Origin: Sphingomonas swuensis
Lineage (GTDB): Bacteria > Pseudomonadota > Alphaproteobacteria > Sphingomonadales > Sphingomonadaceae
NCBI RefSeq assembly: GCF_039538045.1
Contig: NZ_BAABBQ010000001.1
Location: 124,001 to 188,000, forward strand
Direction: 5' to 3'
DNA: 64,000 nucleotides
This document shows positions 25,820 to 33,232 of the stretch, piece after piece. A program made the translations under genes and the position numbers. The notes beneath the pieces were generated by a model that did not search any database, was not told the DNA's origin, and was given only the letters and a program-made list of their open reading frames with translations. The first letter of the stretch is position 1. Every line of letters begins with the position of its first letter.

Positions 25820-26527
25820 CTAGGGGCGCGCGGCGACCGGCGCCGCGCCGCTTGCCGTCAGCGCGCCCGCGGAGGCAAGCCGCGGGCGACCATGGATCCA
25901 CGACCGGCCCGCGCCGAAGCTGGCCACGGGCTCGAACCCGGCCCGGCGATCGGCCGCCACGGGCAGATCGCCCTGTTCCTCCAGAAGCCACCAGCGACCG
26001 TCGGCGCGAGCGGCGAGCATGACATAGTCGCCGCGCACCTGGTCGCGGCCCATCATGAGGTAATAGTCGCTGCGGGGATAACCGAGCGCCCGCAGCGCCT
26101 GATATTTGAGGATGGCGCGATCATCGTCGTCGCCGAAGCCGCTGGCGAGCGTCTCCGCCGCACTCGCCCAATAGATACGCGCATTGTACTGCGTCCCGTC
26201 CGAGCGCCAGCCGATGCGGCGATCGACCTGGGCCTGGACGAATTGAAGCTGCGCCAAGCGCCCGAGCGCTCTCGCGGGGGCGACGAGGGACTGGAGCGCG
26301 GCGCAGGGACGCGCGTCGCTTGCCACCTTCTGCCACTTGTCGCCCCAGCGGCCCGAAGGTCCGGGGAGGGCGACCGTTCCGAACAAGTGCGGACGGACCT
26401 GGGCGGTGACAGTGATGCTGTCGGCCTGCTGGGCCGGCGCGGTCGTTGAAAAGGTGACGAGGAGGAGGGCGGCACATGCCGCCAGTCGGGCCGCCGCAGC
26501 GGCGCGAGGTCGATCCGTCGTCCCCAT
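25820..26527 (-). CDS. Transglutaminase-like cysteine peptidase homologue lacking catalytic residues
   Basis: A 235-residue exported protein with a signal peptide ending TAPAQ (about 28-32). Its core aligns with the LapG/BTLCP family (PF06035): IYWASAAETLASGFG then DDDDRAILKYQALRALG matches the family YWATPLE...GDCEDY..AKY..LR.LG. The nucleophile Cys is Asp here, the His of the AHMVL-type strand is Tyr (DYVMLAAR), and the LDN Asp is Glu (LLEEQGD). The fold should be kept, but proteolysis should not. The C-terminus has VASFGAGRSWIHG. It lies beside PspC and a pilin-like cluster. I infer a binding or regulatory role. Confidence 0.8.
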   Translation of the reverse strand: MGTTDRPRAAAAARLAACAALLLVTFSTTAPAQQADSITVTAQVRPHLFGTVALPGPSGRWGDKWQKVASDARPCAALQSLVAPARALGRLAQLQFVQAQVDRRIGWRSDGTQYNARIYWASAAETLASGFGDDDDRAILKYQALRALGYPRSDYYLMMGRDQVRGDYVMLAARADGRWWLLEEQGDLPVAADRRAGFEPVASFGAGRSWIHGRPRLASAGALTASGAAPVAARP

Positions 26528-26691
26528 CTTCCCTCCTGTTGCAAGCCCCCGGCAATCGTTCCGGGAGCATCATGAACAGAAAGGCTTTTGCGAAGTATAT
26601 GGTTAATGGACTGTAGCGGATTGACGTCGAAACGGTTCTTTTCAGCGCCGAAACGATGGCGTGAGGTCAAATGGAATCGTCGGTTAAGGGT

Positions 26692-26728
26692 CTTCAGGGC
26701 GGCAAGCTCCTCCTTAGCCGCCCTGAAG
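26692..26728. other. Strong stem-loop with CUCCUCCUU loop
   Basis: Perfect 12-bp inverted repeat CTTCAGGGCGGC (26692-26703) and GCCGCCCTGAAG (26717-26728) around AAGCTCCTCCTTA. Read on the plus strand, the loop is an anti-Shine-Dalgarno sequence; read on the minus strand it is a Shine-Dalgarno sequence. It lies 17 bp after the pspC stop. No T-run follows in either direction, so it is not a standard terminator. The rest of the 218-bp gap (26528-26745) has no gene that I can support. Confidence 0.55.
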
Positions 26729-26745
26729 TGCCACTCCGATCTGCA

Positions 26746-26931
26746 TCAGGCCTGCTGCGGCGCGAGCACGCCAGCGGCGAGGTAGAGGATGATCGCGACC
26801 GGTCCGGTGATCAGCGCGGCGAGGATGAAGCCGAGGCGGATCAGCAGCGGGTCGGCATCGGTCATGTCGGCGACCCCGGCGGCGACGCCCATCAGCTTGC
26901 CGTCGGTCTTGTTGAGCGTGAAGCGGTTCAT
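26746..26931 (-). CDS. PspC-domain small membrane protein
   Basis: 61-residue protein started at ATG 26931 (MNRFTLNKTDGKLMGVAAGV). The PspC domain is clear: KTDGKLMGVAAGVADMTDAD, then LLIRLGFILAALITGPVAI, and one long hydrophobic helix to LYLAAGVLAPQQA. PspC proteins take part in membrane-stress (phage-shock) responses or bind PspA/B partners. No pspA or pspB is nearby. A 35-residue membrane peptide gene ends 16 bp upstream and is probably cotranscribed. Confidence 0.85.
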   Translation of the reverse strand: MNRFTLNKTDGKLMGVAAGVADMTDADPLLIRLGFILAALITGPVAIILYLAAGVLAPQQA

Positions 26932-26947
26932 GGCTGTCCTATCCTGT

Positions 26948-27055
26948 TCAGGCGATCTGCAGCGGGCCGACGGCGGCGCTGACGAACAGCATGGCGGCGA
27001 CGAAGGCACCGGCCATCGAGGCGGCGATCTGGCGGATGTCGTAACTACTGGTCAT
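26948..27055 (-). CDS. 35-residue membrane peptide upstream of PspC
   Basis: A short frame from ATG 27055 to TGA 26948 encodes MTSSYDIRQIAASMAGAFVA followed by a hydrophobic tail ending AAVGPLQIA. A GGGAGAAG ribosome site precedes the ATG, codons end strongly in G/C, and one transmembrane helix (about 9-30) is predicted. It lies 16 bp upstream of pspC on the same strand. I believe similar peptides accompany pspC in other sphingomonads, but the function is unknown; it may be a membrane-stress partner of PspC. Confidence 0.65.
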   Translation of the reverse strand: MTSSYDIRQIAASMAGAFVAAMLFVSAAVGPLQIA

Positions 27056-27354
27056 TGGTCTTCTCCCTGTCTGCCGGTCGGTGGACCGGTTATGCCAAGG
27101 TCAATGCAGAGCCCGTGCCAATTTGCGTTTTCGCTGATCCGTCAGCCACTTGACGTCAACGAGCGACCGACCGGCGGGATCGAACGGCGAGCGGATTGGG
27201 ATTCTGCGCCAGCTGTTGGGCCGGCCGGCGAACTTCCTCAACGGGCCGTTAACCAAGCCGGAAAGCAAAGCGGCAATGAGTCAGGGTTAACTGTGTCCTT
27301 ACCGCATTCGTCGGCCTTCTCGCCGCCGAAGCTTGGTGTGGGGACTTTGAAAAT

Positions 27355-27870
27355 ATGAAGAAGCTGATCATTGCAGCGGCCGCGCTGGCCGCAGTCACTG
27401 CCGCGACCCCGGCTGCGGCCCAGGCCACCAGCTCGACTCCTCGGGCGACCGCCAATGCGCGCCTGATCAAGCCGCTGACGCTGACCGCGCTGCGCAATCT
27501 CGACTTCGGGACCATCGTCATCGGCTCGGCGAGCGTTGCCGACGTCGTCAGCATCAACGCCGCCGGCGTGGTGAGCTGCGGCTCGTCGGGCAACCTCAGC
27601 TGCTCGGGCAGCCCGACTTCGGCCGGCTACCGGATCACCGGCACGCAGGGCCAGGTCGTGGTCGTCTCCTCGGCCTCGCCGTCCTACACGCTGACCGGCA
27701 GCAACGGCGGCACCCTGGCGTTCACGCCGGTCCTCCCGGCCAACATCACGCTTGGCAACTCGGGTGCGCCGGGTAACGACTTCAGCGTCGGCGGCTCAAT
27801 CGCGCTTGCGGCCAACCAGCAGGACGGCCTCTACAGCGGCCAGATCGATATTCAGGTCGCCTATCAATAA
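27355..27870 (+). CDS. DUF4402 pilin-like secreted protein
   Basis: 171-residue exported protein with signal peptide MKKLIIAAAALAAVTAATPA. The mature part matches DUF4402, with LIKPLTLTALRNLDFGTIVI near the N-terminus, a VVSCGSSGNLSCSG segment with two cysteines likely to form a disulfide, and an immunoglobulin-like beta-rich body ending LYSGQIDIQVAYQ. The alternating C-terminal strand and the adjacent chaperone and usher-like genes suggest a surface fibre subunit. A terminator follows. The ~300-bp gap upstream (27056-27354) holds no gene that I can support, but must carry its promoter. Confidence 0.85.
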   Translation: MKKLIIAAAALAAVTAATPAAAQATSSTPRATANARLIKPLTLTALRNLDFGTIVIGSASVADVVSINAAGVVSCGSSGNLSCSGSPTSAGYRITGTQGQVVVVSSASPSYTLTGSNGGTLAFTPVLPANITLGNSGAPGNDFSVGGSIALAANQQDGLYSGQIDIQVAYQ

Positions 27871-27901
27871 GAATCGCCGGCTCCGGCTGGTGACCAGAGG
27901 A

Positions 27902-27930
27902 GGGCGGTCCCTTTCGGGGCCGCCCTTTTT
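27902..27930 (+). terminator. Rho-independent terminator after the DUF4402 gene
   Basis: GGGCGGTCCC (27902-27911), loop TTTC, GGGGCCGCCC (27916-27925) with one G-T pair, then TTTTT. It should lower readthrough into the chaperone and usher genes, so the subunit would be made in excess over its assembly proteins. Confidence 0.85.
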
Positions 27931-28066
27931 CGTGTGCGTGGACGGCGATGCCGGAGACGGTGAAAAGCTGCCTGGCCTGCCGTGGTTAGTTCTTCGTCAA
28001 CCATCTTGGGTCAGAAACTCCCGGATTGGTGCAATTAACCGCACCGTCTTGGGAGCCCGAACGATC

Positions 28067-28888
28067 ATGACGACCTTCACCCGCCTTGCCCTCCGTGCCG
28101 CGCTCGTCGCTCCGCTGATCGCACTGGCGCCGGGCGCTCAGGCCGGGGTCGGCGATCTGCTGGTCGCCCCGACAAGGATCATCCTCGACGGGGGTCGCGG
28201 AACCGAGATCATCCTCAACAACATCGGCGAGGAGACCGCCACCTACCGGATCTCCGTCGAACTGCGGCGGATGCGGGCCGACGGCAGCTTCGAGGATGTG
28301 ACCGCGCCGAGTGCAAACGAGATCGCGGCGCGCGACATGATCGTCTACGCGCCCCGCCGCGTCACCCTTCCGCCGCGCCAGCCGCAGACCATCCGGATCG
28401 CCGCCCGCGCGCCTGCCGGTCTCGCCGATGGCGAATATCGCGTGCACCTGCTGTTCCGCGCGGTTCCGCCGCCGCAGGCACCGGTCGCGACCCCGGCCGA
28501 CTTCAAGGGAATCGGCTTCGCGCTGACCCCCGTCTATGGCGTGACCATCCCGGTCATCGTCCGGCTCGGCAATCTCTCGGCCAAGGCCGGGATCGCCAAC
28601 GTCGGCAAGACCCAGGTCGATGGAAAGCCCGCGATCGGGCTCGAACTCAGCCGCAGCGGCTCGCGCTCGACCTTCGGCGAGGTGCGGATCGTCAAGGCCG
28701 GGATGACCGAACCGCTCGCGGCGCAGAAGGGGATCGCGGTCTACACCGAGCTCGACAAGCGCAGCGTGGCGGTGCCGATCGATGCCAAGTTCGTCGCTCA
28801 GGCGACCGGGCCGGTGACGGTGCAATATCTCGAAACGGTCGATGGCGTCACGACCAAGCTCGCCGAGACCAGCACGGTGTTGCGCTAG
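28067..28888 (+). CDS. Periplasmic pilus-assembly chaperone-like protein
   Basis: 273 residues from ATG 28067, with signal peptide MTTFTRLALRAALVAPLIAL cut after AQA. The body is a PapD-like immunoglobulin pair: LLVAPTRIILDGGRGTEIIL at the first strand, IVYAPRRVTLPPRQPQTIRI (the usual F-P-R/P and Q.vRi elements of chaperones, about 95-114), and DGEYRVHLLFRAVPPP. It has the family layout but is longer and diverged from enterobacterial PapD. It lies between the DUF4402 subunit and a usher-like gene, which supports the role. Confidence 0.82.
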   Translation: MTTFTRLALRAALVAPLIALAPGAQAGVGDLLVAPTRIILDGGRGTEIILNNIGEETATYRISVELRRMRADGSFEDVTAPSANEIAARDMIVYAPRRVTLPPRQPQTIRIAARAPAGLADGEYRVHLLFRAVPPPQAPVATPADFKGIGFALTPVYGVTIPVIVRLGNLSAKAGIANVGKTQVDGKPAIGLELSRSGSRSTFGEVRIVKAGMTEPLAAQKGIAVYTELDKRSVAVPIDAKFVAQATGPVTVQYLETVDGVTTKLAETSTVLR

Positions 28889-28918
28889 GCCAGGGGGGCT
28901 CGGGGGAGCGGCTTCAAG

Positions 28919-31648
28919 ATGCGGCGCCTGCTGGTGCTCGCGGCGGCGGTGTCGAGTTTCGGCGCCACCGCTTCGGCGCCCGAAGTGCGCGTGCCGTGGA
29001 ACGCCGACCCCGACAGCCAGTATCTGCTCGACGTCCAGATTCGCCAGAAGATCCTCGGTGAGGGGGTCCGCGCCTACCCGGTTCCGGGTGGAAGCTGCGT
29101 CATCCTTGGCGACCTCGCCATCGCCCTAGACCTGCCGATCAAGATCGACCTCAAGGCACGGGTCGCCGAGGGCTGGGCGTTCAAGGAGGAAAACCGACTT
29201 CGCATTGACCGGGCGACGGCGACCGTCACCTATGGCAAGCGCAGCGAACGGCTGACCGAGAGCGTCGTTCGCGACGCACCCGACGGCTGGTGCGTCGAGA
29301 CTGCGGCGCTGTCGCGCTGGCTCGGCCTGACGATGAGCGCTCGGACCGAAGCCTCGGTGCTGCTGCTCGAGCATGAAGAGAAACTTCCTGTCGAACGGGC
29401 GATCGAGCGCCGCGAACGTGCAGCGCAGCTGCATCGCGCCAGCCTCGACCTCAGCGGCCTCCCGAAGGTTCGGCTGCCCTACCGCATGTGGCGCAGCCCC
29501 AGCGTTGACGTCATGATGGACGCCGGAGTCACCTATTCGGCGGCGACCGGGACCCGGATCGATCACCGAGCTAGCATCATCGCCGCGGGCGAGGCGCTCC
29601 AGATGAGCTACGAGGCCCGGGTCGGGACCGACCGGCGCGGCCTTCCCACCAACGTCCGGCTGCGCGCCTATCGTTCGGATCCCGAGGCCGGCCTGCTGGG
29701 ACCGCTCAAGGCGACCCATGTCGCGTTCGGCGACGTCGAGGGGCTGAGTTCGCCCTCGGTCGGCGCCTCGGGCAGCGGGCGCGGCGCGGTGGTCACCAAC
29801 CGCCCTTTGCTCCAGGCCGTCGCCTTCGACCGGACGCAGTTCAGCGGCGAACTTTCCGCGGGGTGGGACGCCGAGCTCTATCGCAACGGCGAGCTGGTCG
29901 CCTTCGCCCCGGCCGGTTCGGACCAGCGCTACCGCTTCGACGAGGTCGCGCTTCAATATGGTGAGAATCGATTCGAGATCCTCAGCTATGGTCCGCAGGG
30001 CCAGGTGCGAAGCCGGATCGAGACCGTCACCGTCGGACCGCAGGCGGTTCCGCCGGGCGAGAGCTGGTACTGGGCCGGCGTGGTCGATCCCGGACGCGAC
30101 CTCCTCGATTTCCGCCGCGAGCGCGGACCGCCCTCGAACGAGCGCGGACTTCGCGCCGCGGCTTCGTTCGAGCATGGCATCGACCAGCGCACCTCCGTGG
30201 CGGCGCTGGTCCAGACGCTGGTCGTCGACGACCAACGCGTGACCTATGTCGAGGGAGCGGTACGGCGCTCAATCGGACCGGCGGTAGCCGAAGTGGCGCT
30301 CGCCCGCGACGACACGGGCGGGTTGGCACTGCGCGGGCAGGTCCTCGCCCGGGTCGGCGCGGCGAGCCTGTCCTGGTCGAGCTTCCTCAGCCGGGGCTTT
30401 GCCGCGCGCCCCGAAGGGTCGGCCGCCACCGCCGAGCATCGGCTGAGCGTCGACGTTCCGCTGAAACTCTCCGGCGACAGAGTGATTCCGCTGCACGGCG
30501 ACGTGCGGATGAGCGAGCGGCGTGGCGGCGGGCGCACGATCGAGGCCAACGCCCGGACCAGCGTCACCATCAGCCGCTTCAATCTCGCCGCGCTCGGGCG
30601 CTGGCGCCAGACGCGAGCCGGCGAGGGCTTCGCTCCGACCGACGAACTCGAGGCGGGGCTGATCGGGAGCGGGCGGATCGGCCGGGTCCGCGTGCGCGGG
30701 ACGACAGAATGGCAGATTTCGCCCGAAAGCCGGCTCAAGCGCGCCGAACTGTCCGGCTACTGGAGCCGCGGCGGCAACGCCGATTGGGAAGGCGCGCTCG
30801 CCTACGAAAGCATCGACCGGCGGGTTCGCGGCCGGCTGACCCATGTCCGCCGCTTCGACAGCCTGGCGATCGCCGGCACCCTCGAGGCGGCGAGCGACGG
30901 ATCGGTCGCGGCGGGTCTCAACCTCACCTTCTCGCTCGATCGCGGGCGCGAGGGCTGGCGCTTCAGCCGCCAGTCACTCGCCGGGGCGGGCAGCGTGCGG
31001 GCGCAGGTCTTCCGCGACCGCAACGGCAACGGACTCCGCGACGGCGACGAGAAGGTCGAGCAGGGCGCGTTCATCACCGCGGGGCTGAGGCCGGGCGACC
31101 GGCCGACGGGCAAGGACGGCTGGGCGTCGGTCGCCGGGCTCGACAATTACCGGGCGGTCGCGATCGGGGTCGACACGGGCTCGCTGAGCGATCCCAACCT
31201 GGTGCCGGCAAAGCCCGCGCAGATGGTCGTGCCGCGGCCCGGCGTCTCGGCCGAGGTGCTGATCCCGCTGGTCGGTGGCGGCGCCGTCGAGGGAACTCTG
31301 CTCAAGGACGGCGGCGGCGCCTTCCAGGGACTGAACCTGGAGCTTGTCGACGCGGGCGGCCGGGTGGTCGCCAGCGCGACCTCGGACTATGACGGCTACT
31401 TCCTGTTCGAGCGCGTCGCCGCAGGACGTTACACGTTGCGGCTGACCGAGATGAGCCGGGTCGCGGCCAAGGCACGGACCGCCGAGGTCAAGGCCGAGGT
31501 GGTGCTGAAGGAAGAGCAGGCGGTGCTTCGCCTCGGCTCGTTGACGGTGCAGGCGACCGCCGCGATCGCCGTTAACCAAGAAGTCGTGCCAGACGACTTG
31601 CCGAAGATGAGCGCGCTTGTCCCCGAAGGGAAGGCTGATCCATCCTGA
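28919..31648 (+). CDS. Outer-membrane usher-like protein with SdrD-type C-terminal repeats
   Basis: 909 residues from ATG 28919, signal peptide about 1-20. The N-terminal and central parts read as a usher-like barrel: LLQAVAFDRTQFSGELSAGW, AELYRNGELVAFAPAGS and YGPQGQVRSRIETVTVGP, followed by repeated amphipathic strands. The C-terminal quarter has an SdrD-B/EF-hand-like loop FRDRNGNGLRDGDE (about 697-710) and a carboxypeptidase-regulatory-like fold with ATSDYDGYFLFERVAAGRYT. This matches usher-related outer-membrane proteins of alternative chaperone-usher systems. It follows the chaperone by 30 bp. Its end lies 3 bp from tRNA-Leu on the other strand. Confidence 0.75.
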   Translation: MRRLLVLAAAVSSFGATASAPEVRVPWNADPDSQYLLDVQIRQKILGEGVRAYPVPGGSCVILGDLAIALDLPIKIDLKARVAEGWAFKEENRLRIDRATATVTYGKRSERLTESVVRDAPDGWCVETAALSRWLGLTMSARTEASVLLLEHEEKLPVERAIERRERAAQLHRASLDLSGLPKVRLPYRMWRSPSVDVMMDAGVTYSAATGTRIDHRASIIAAGEALQMSYEARVGTDRRGLPTNVRLRAYRSDPEAGLLGPLKATHVAFGDVEGLSSPSVGASGSGRGAVVTNRPLLQAVAFDRTQFSGELSAGWDAELYRNGELVAFAPAGSDQRYRFDEVALQYGENRFEILSYGPQGQVRSRIETVTVGPQAVPPGESWYWAGVVDPGRDLLDFRRERGPPSNERGLRAAASFEHGIDQRTSVAALVQTLVVDDQRVTYVEGAVRRSIGPAVAEVALARDDTGGLALRGQVLARVGAASLSWSSFLSRGFAARPEGSAATAEHRLSVDVPLKLSGDRVIPLHGDVRMSERRGGGRTIEANARTSVTISRFNLAALGRWRQTRAGEGFAPTDELEAGLIGSGRIGRVRVRGTTEWQISPESRLKRAELSGYWSRGGNADWEGALAYESIDRRVRGRLTHVRRFDSLAIAGTLEAASDGSVAAGLNLTFSLDRGREGWRFSRQSLAGAGSVRAQVFRDRNGNGLRDGDEKVEQGAFITAGLRPGDRPTGKDGWASVAGLDNYRAVAIGVDTGSLSDPNLVPAKPAQMVVPRPGVSAEVLIPLVGGGAVEGTLLKDGGGAFQGLNLELVDAGGRVVASATSDYDGYFLFERVAAGRYTLRLTEMSRVAAKARTAEVKAEVVLKEEQAVLRLGSLTVQATAAIAVNQEVVPDDLPKMSALVPEGKADPS

Positions 31649-31651
31649 AGG

Positions 31652-31738
31652 TGGTGCGGTCGAGAAGACTCGAACTTCCACGGCCTTTCGGCCACAGCGA
31701 CCTCAACGCTGCGCGTCTACCAATTCCGCCACGACCGC
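31652..31738 (-). tRNA. tRNA-Leu (anticodon GAG)
   Basis: An 87-nt class II tRNA on the minus strand. The acceptor stem GCGGTCG pairs with CGACCGC, the D-arm region is GGCGGAATTGGTAGACGC, and the anticodon stem-loop is CAGCG-TTGAGGT-CGCTG with GAG in the centre. A long variable arm GTGGCCGAAAGGCCGTG and the T-loop GTTCGAGTC follow, with an encoded CCA. The long variable arm fits leucine. The gene is close behind the usher-like gene, convergently. Confidence 0.96.
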
Positions 31739-31840
31739 ATTTCCTCGGCCTCCCTGAAGCGGGAGGCCCGTGGTAGGCGCGTGCCTCTAGCAGCGGGATT
31801 TCGGCAGCGCAACCACGCATGAACAGTCCCGTTTCGGAGC

Positions 31841-31865
31841 AAAGGTAAACAGCCCGTTTACCTTT
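31841..31865. repeat. 10-bp perfect inverted repeat
   Basis: AAAGGTAAAC (31841-31850), AGCCC, GTTTACCTTT (31856-31865). A similar but imperfect unit, AACAGTCCCGTTT, lies just left at 31822-31834. The site is 29 bp before the small exported gene and about 100 bp upstream of the tRNA-Leu gene, so it lies between divergent units. It could be an operator or a weak bidirectional terminator. Confidence 0.5.
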
Positions 31866-31894
31866 TGCGGGCTCATGCGTAGCCCTGTTGTCCG

Positions 31895-32092
31895 ATGCTG
31901 GTTGCCGCTGCCTCGATGGCGCTTGCCGCCTCCTCTCCCGCCGCTCCGGTACCGGTGCGCGCGAGCGTGGACGTGCTGGTGCGGATCGTGGCCGCCGTCG
32001 AAGTCCGGAACGGCCGAGCGAGCGAGCGGCATCAGCGCCGCAGGGGCAAGGCCCCCGACGGCTCGGCGCTCACGCTGATCGAATTCGAGTAG
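31895..32092 (+). CDS. Small exported protein, unknown
   Basis: 65 residues starting MLVAAASMALAASSPAAPVP. The first ~22 residues form a short signal peptide; the mature part is basic (RASERHQRRRGKAPDG) and ends SALTLIEFE. Third codon positions are almost all G or C, which supports real coding. The ribosome site is weak. I recall similar tiny exported proteins with a LIEF ending in sphingomonads, but the function is unknown. It ends 1 bp from the convergent zinc-ribbon gene. Confidence 0.6.
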   Translation: MLVAAASMALAASSPAAPVPVRASVDVLVRIVAAVEVRNGRASERHQRRRGKAPDGSALTLIEFE

Positions 32093-32093
32093 C

Positions 32094-33122
32094 TCAGGCG
32101 CCCGCGGGCCCGCTCGCGGTCCGGCGCTCGCAGCGCGGCTGCGGCTGGTCGGGATCACCGAAGTAGAGGTCGAGGCACTCGGCCTCGAGCGGGATGTCGA
32201 GCTGCGCGCTGTTGAAGCTGGCGCGGCCGCCGGGCGTCAGGCGCGTGGCGGGCGGCGGGATGGTCCAGCGATAGACGACCTTCTGATCGACGTTGCGAAG
32301 CTGCGCGTTGAGCGGCGGTACCTGCTGGACCTCCTCGGTCGGGTTGATGACGAGGCCGCTGACTTCGAGCAGCTGATTGTTGCTCGCCAGCTCCTGCCGG
32401 CTCTGCTGCTTGAGCTGGATGAGGAGGGGCGAACTGCCGGCAGCCTCGGCGAGGCCGATGCTGCGCTTGAGGTCGGTCGGGGCCAGGAAGAAGATGGCGG
32501 CGGCGATGGCGGCAATCGCCACCAGCACGATCAGCACCACCAGCGGCCAGCGGCGACGCGGCTCGGGATCCTCGTCGCCGACCGCGAACGGGCTGTAGAG
32601 ATCGTCGGCCTGTGCCCGCGAGGCGCGCAGCGGATGACTGCTGCGCTCTTCGGGGACGACTTCCTCGGGATAGGGCTCGGACGCGGCGGCGGCCTCGGCC
32701 GGCATCGTCTGCACCTCGTCCTTCGGTGCTTCGGCGAAGGCTGGAGCGGGCTCGGGCTCGGGCTCGGGCTGCGGCTCGACCCATTCGCTCGCCTGGGGAC
32801 GGTAATCCTGCTCGGGGAGGGTCTGGCCGTCACTCTCGGTCACGGCGGACCATGCGGCCATGGCGGAAGGCGCTTCGTCTCCGGGTTCTCCGGCAAGCGG
32901 CGAGCCGCTCTGCTCTCCGAGCGGAGGACTTTGAAGGGGCTCGGCGCCGAGATCGTCATGCCCCTGCTCGGGAAGCTGCTGCTCGGGCTCGCCGGCGCCG
33001 TCCTCGGGATCCTGGTGCCAGCTATGCTTGCATTGGGCGCAGCGCACCGTTCGGCCGCCGACGGGAATGGCTCCGTCCTTGACGACGTAACGGGTTCCGC
33101 AGGACGGGCAGGTGAGGATCAT
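32094..33122 (-). CDS. Zinc-ribbon (MJ0042-type) membrane protein
   Basis: 342 residues. The N-terminus is an MJ0042/zinc-ribbon finger, CPSCGTRYVV (4-13) and VRCAQCKHSW (about 26-35), with two CxxC pairs. A long acidic, Glu/Pro-rich, probably disordered segment follows (about 38-190, with EPQPEPEPEPAPA). One transmembrane helix comes next (WPLVVLIVLVAIAAIAAAIF, about 195-214). The C-terminal periplasmic domain is DUF3426-like and has VSGLVINPTEEVQQVPPLNA. Such proteins often stand next to ftsE, as here (divergent), but their function is not established. Confidence 0.83.
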   Translation of the reverse strand: MILTCPSCGTRYVVKDGAIPVGGRTVRCAQCKHSWHQDPEDGAGEPEQQLPEQGHDDLGAEPLQSPPLGEQSGSPLAGEPGDEAPSAMAAWSAVTESDGQTLPEQDYRPQASEWVEPQPEPEPEPAPAFAEAPKDEVQTMPAEAAAASEPYPEEVVPEERSSHPLRASRAQADDLYSPFAVGDEDPEPRRRWPLVVLIVLVAIAAIAAAIFFLAPTDLKRSIGLAEAAGSSPLLIQLKQQSRQELASNNQLLEVSGLVINPTEEVQQVPPLNAQLRNVDQKVVYRWTIPPPATRLTPGGRASFNSAQLDIPLEAECLDLYFGDPDQPQPRCERRTASGPAGA

Positions 33123-33144
33123 TTGGGCCGCTTTCCTTGGGTGT

Positions 33145-33162
33145 CACGTCAACAAAGACGTG
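33145..33162. promoter_or_regulatory. Inverted repeat in the divergent zinc-ribbon/ftsE region
   Basis: CACGTC (33145-33150), AACAAA, GACGTG (33157-33162). It sits 23 bp upstream of the zinc-ribbon gene start and 71 bp before the likely ftsE start, in the only spacer between the two divergent genes. It may be an operator; there is no other support. Confidence 0.35.
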
Positions 33163-33232
33163 CGTAACCTTTTCGTGAATCCATTGGCAAGGCATAGAGC
33201 AGCCTGGGCACGGACAAAGGGGCGGGACGACA

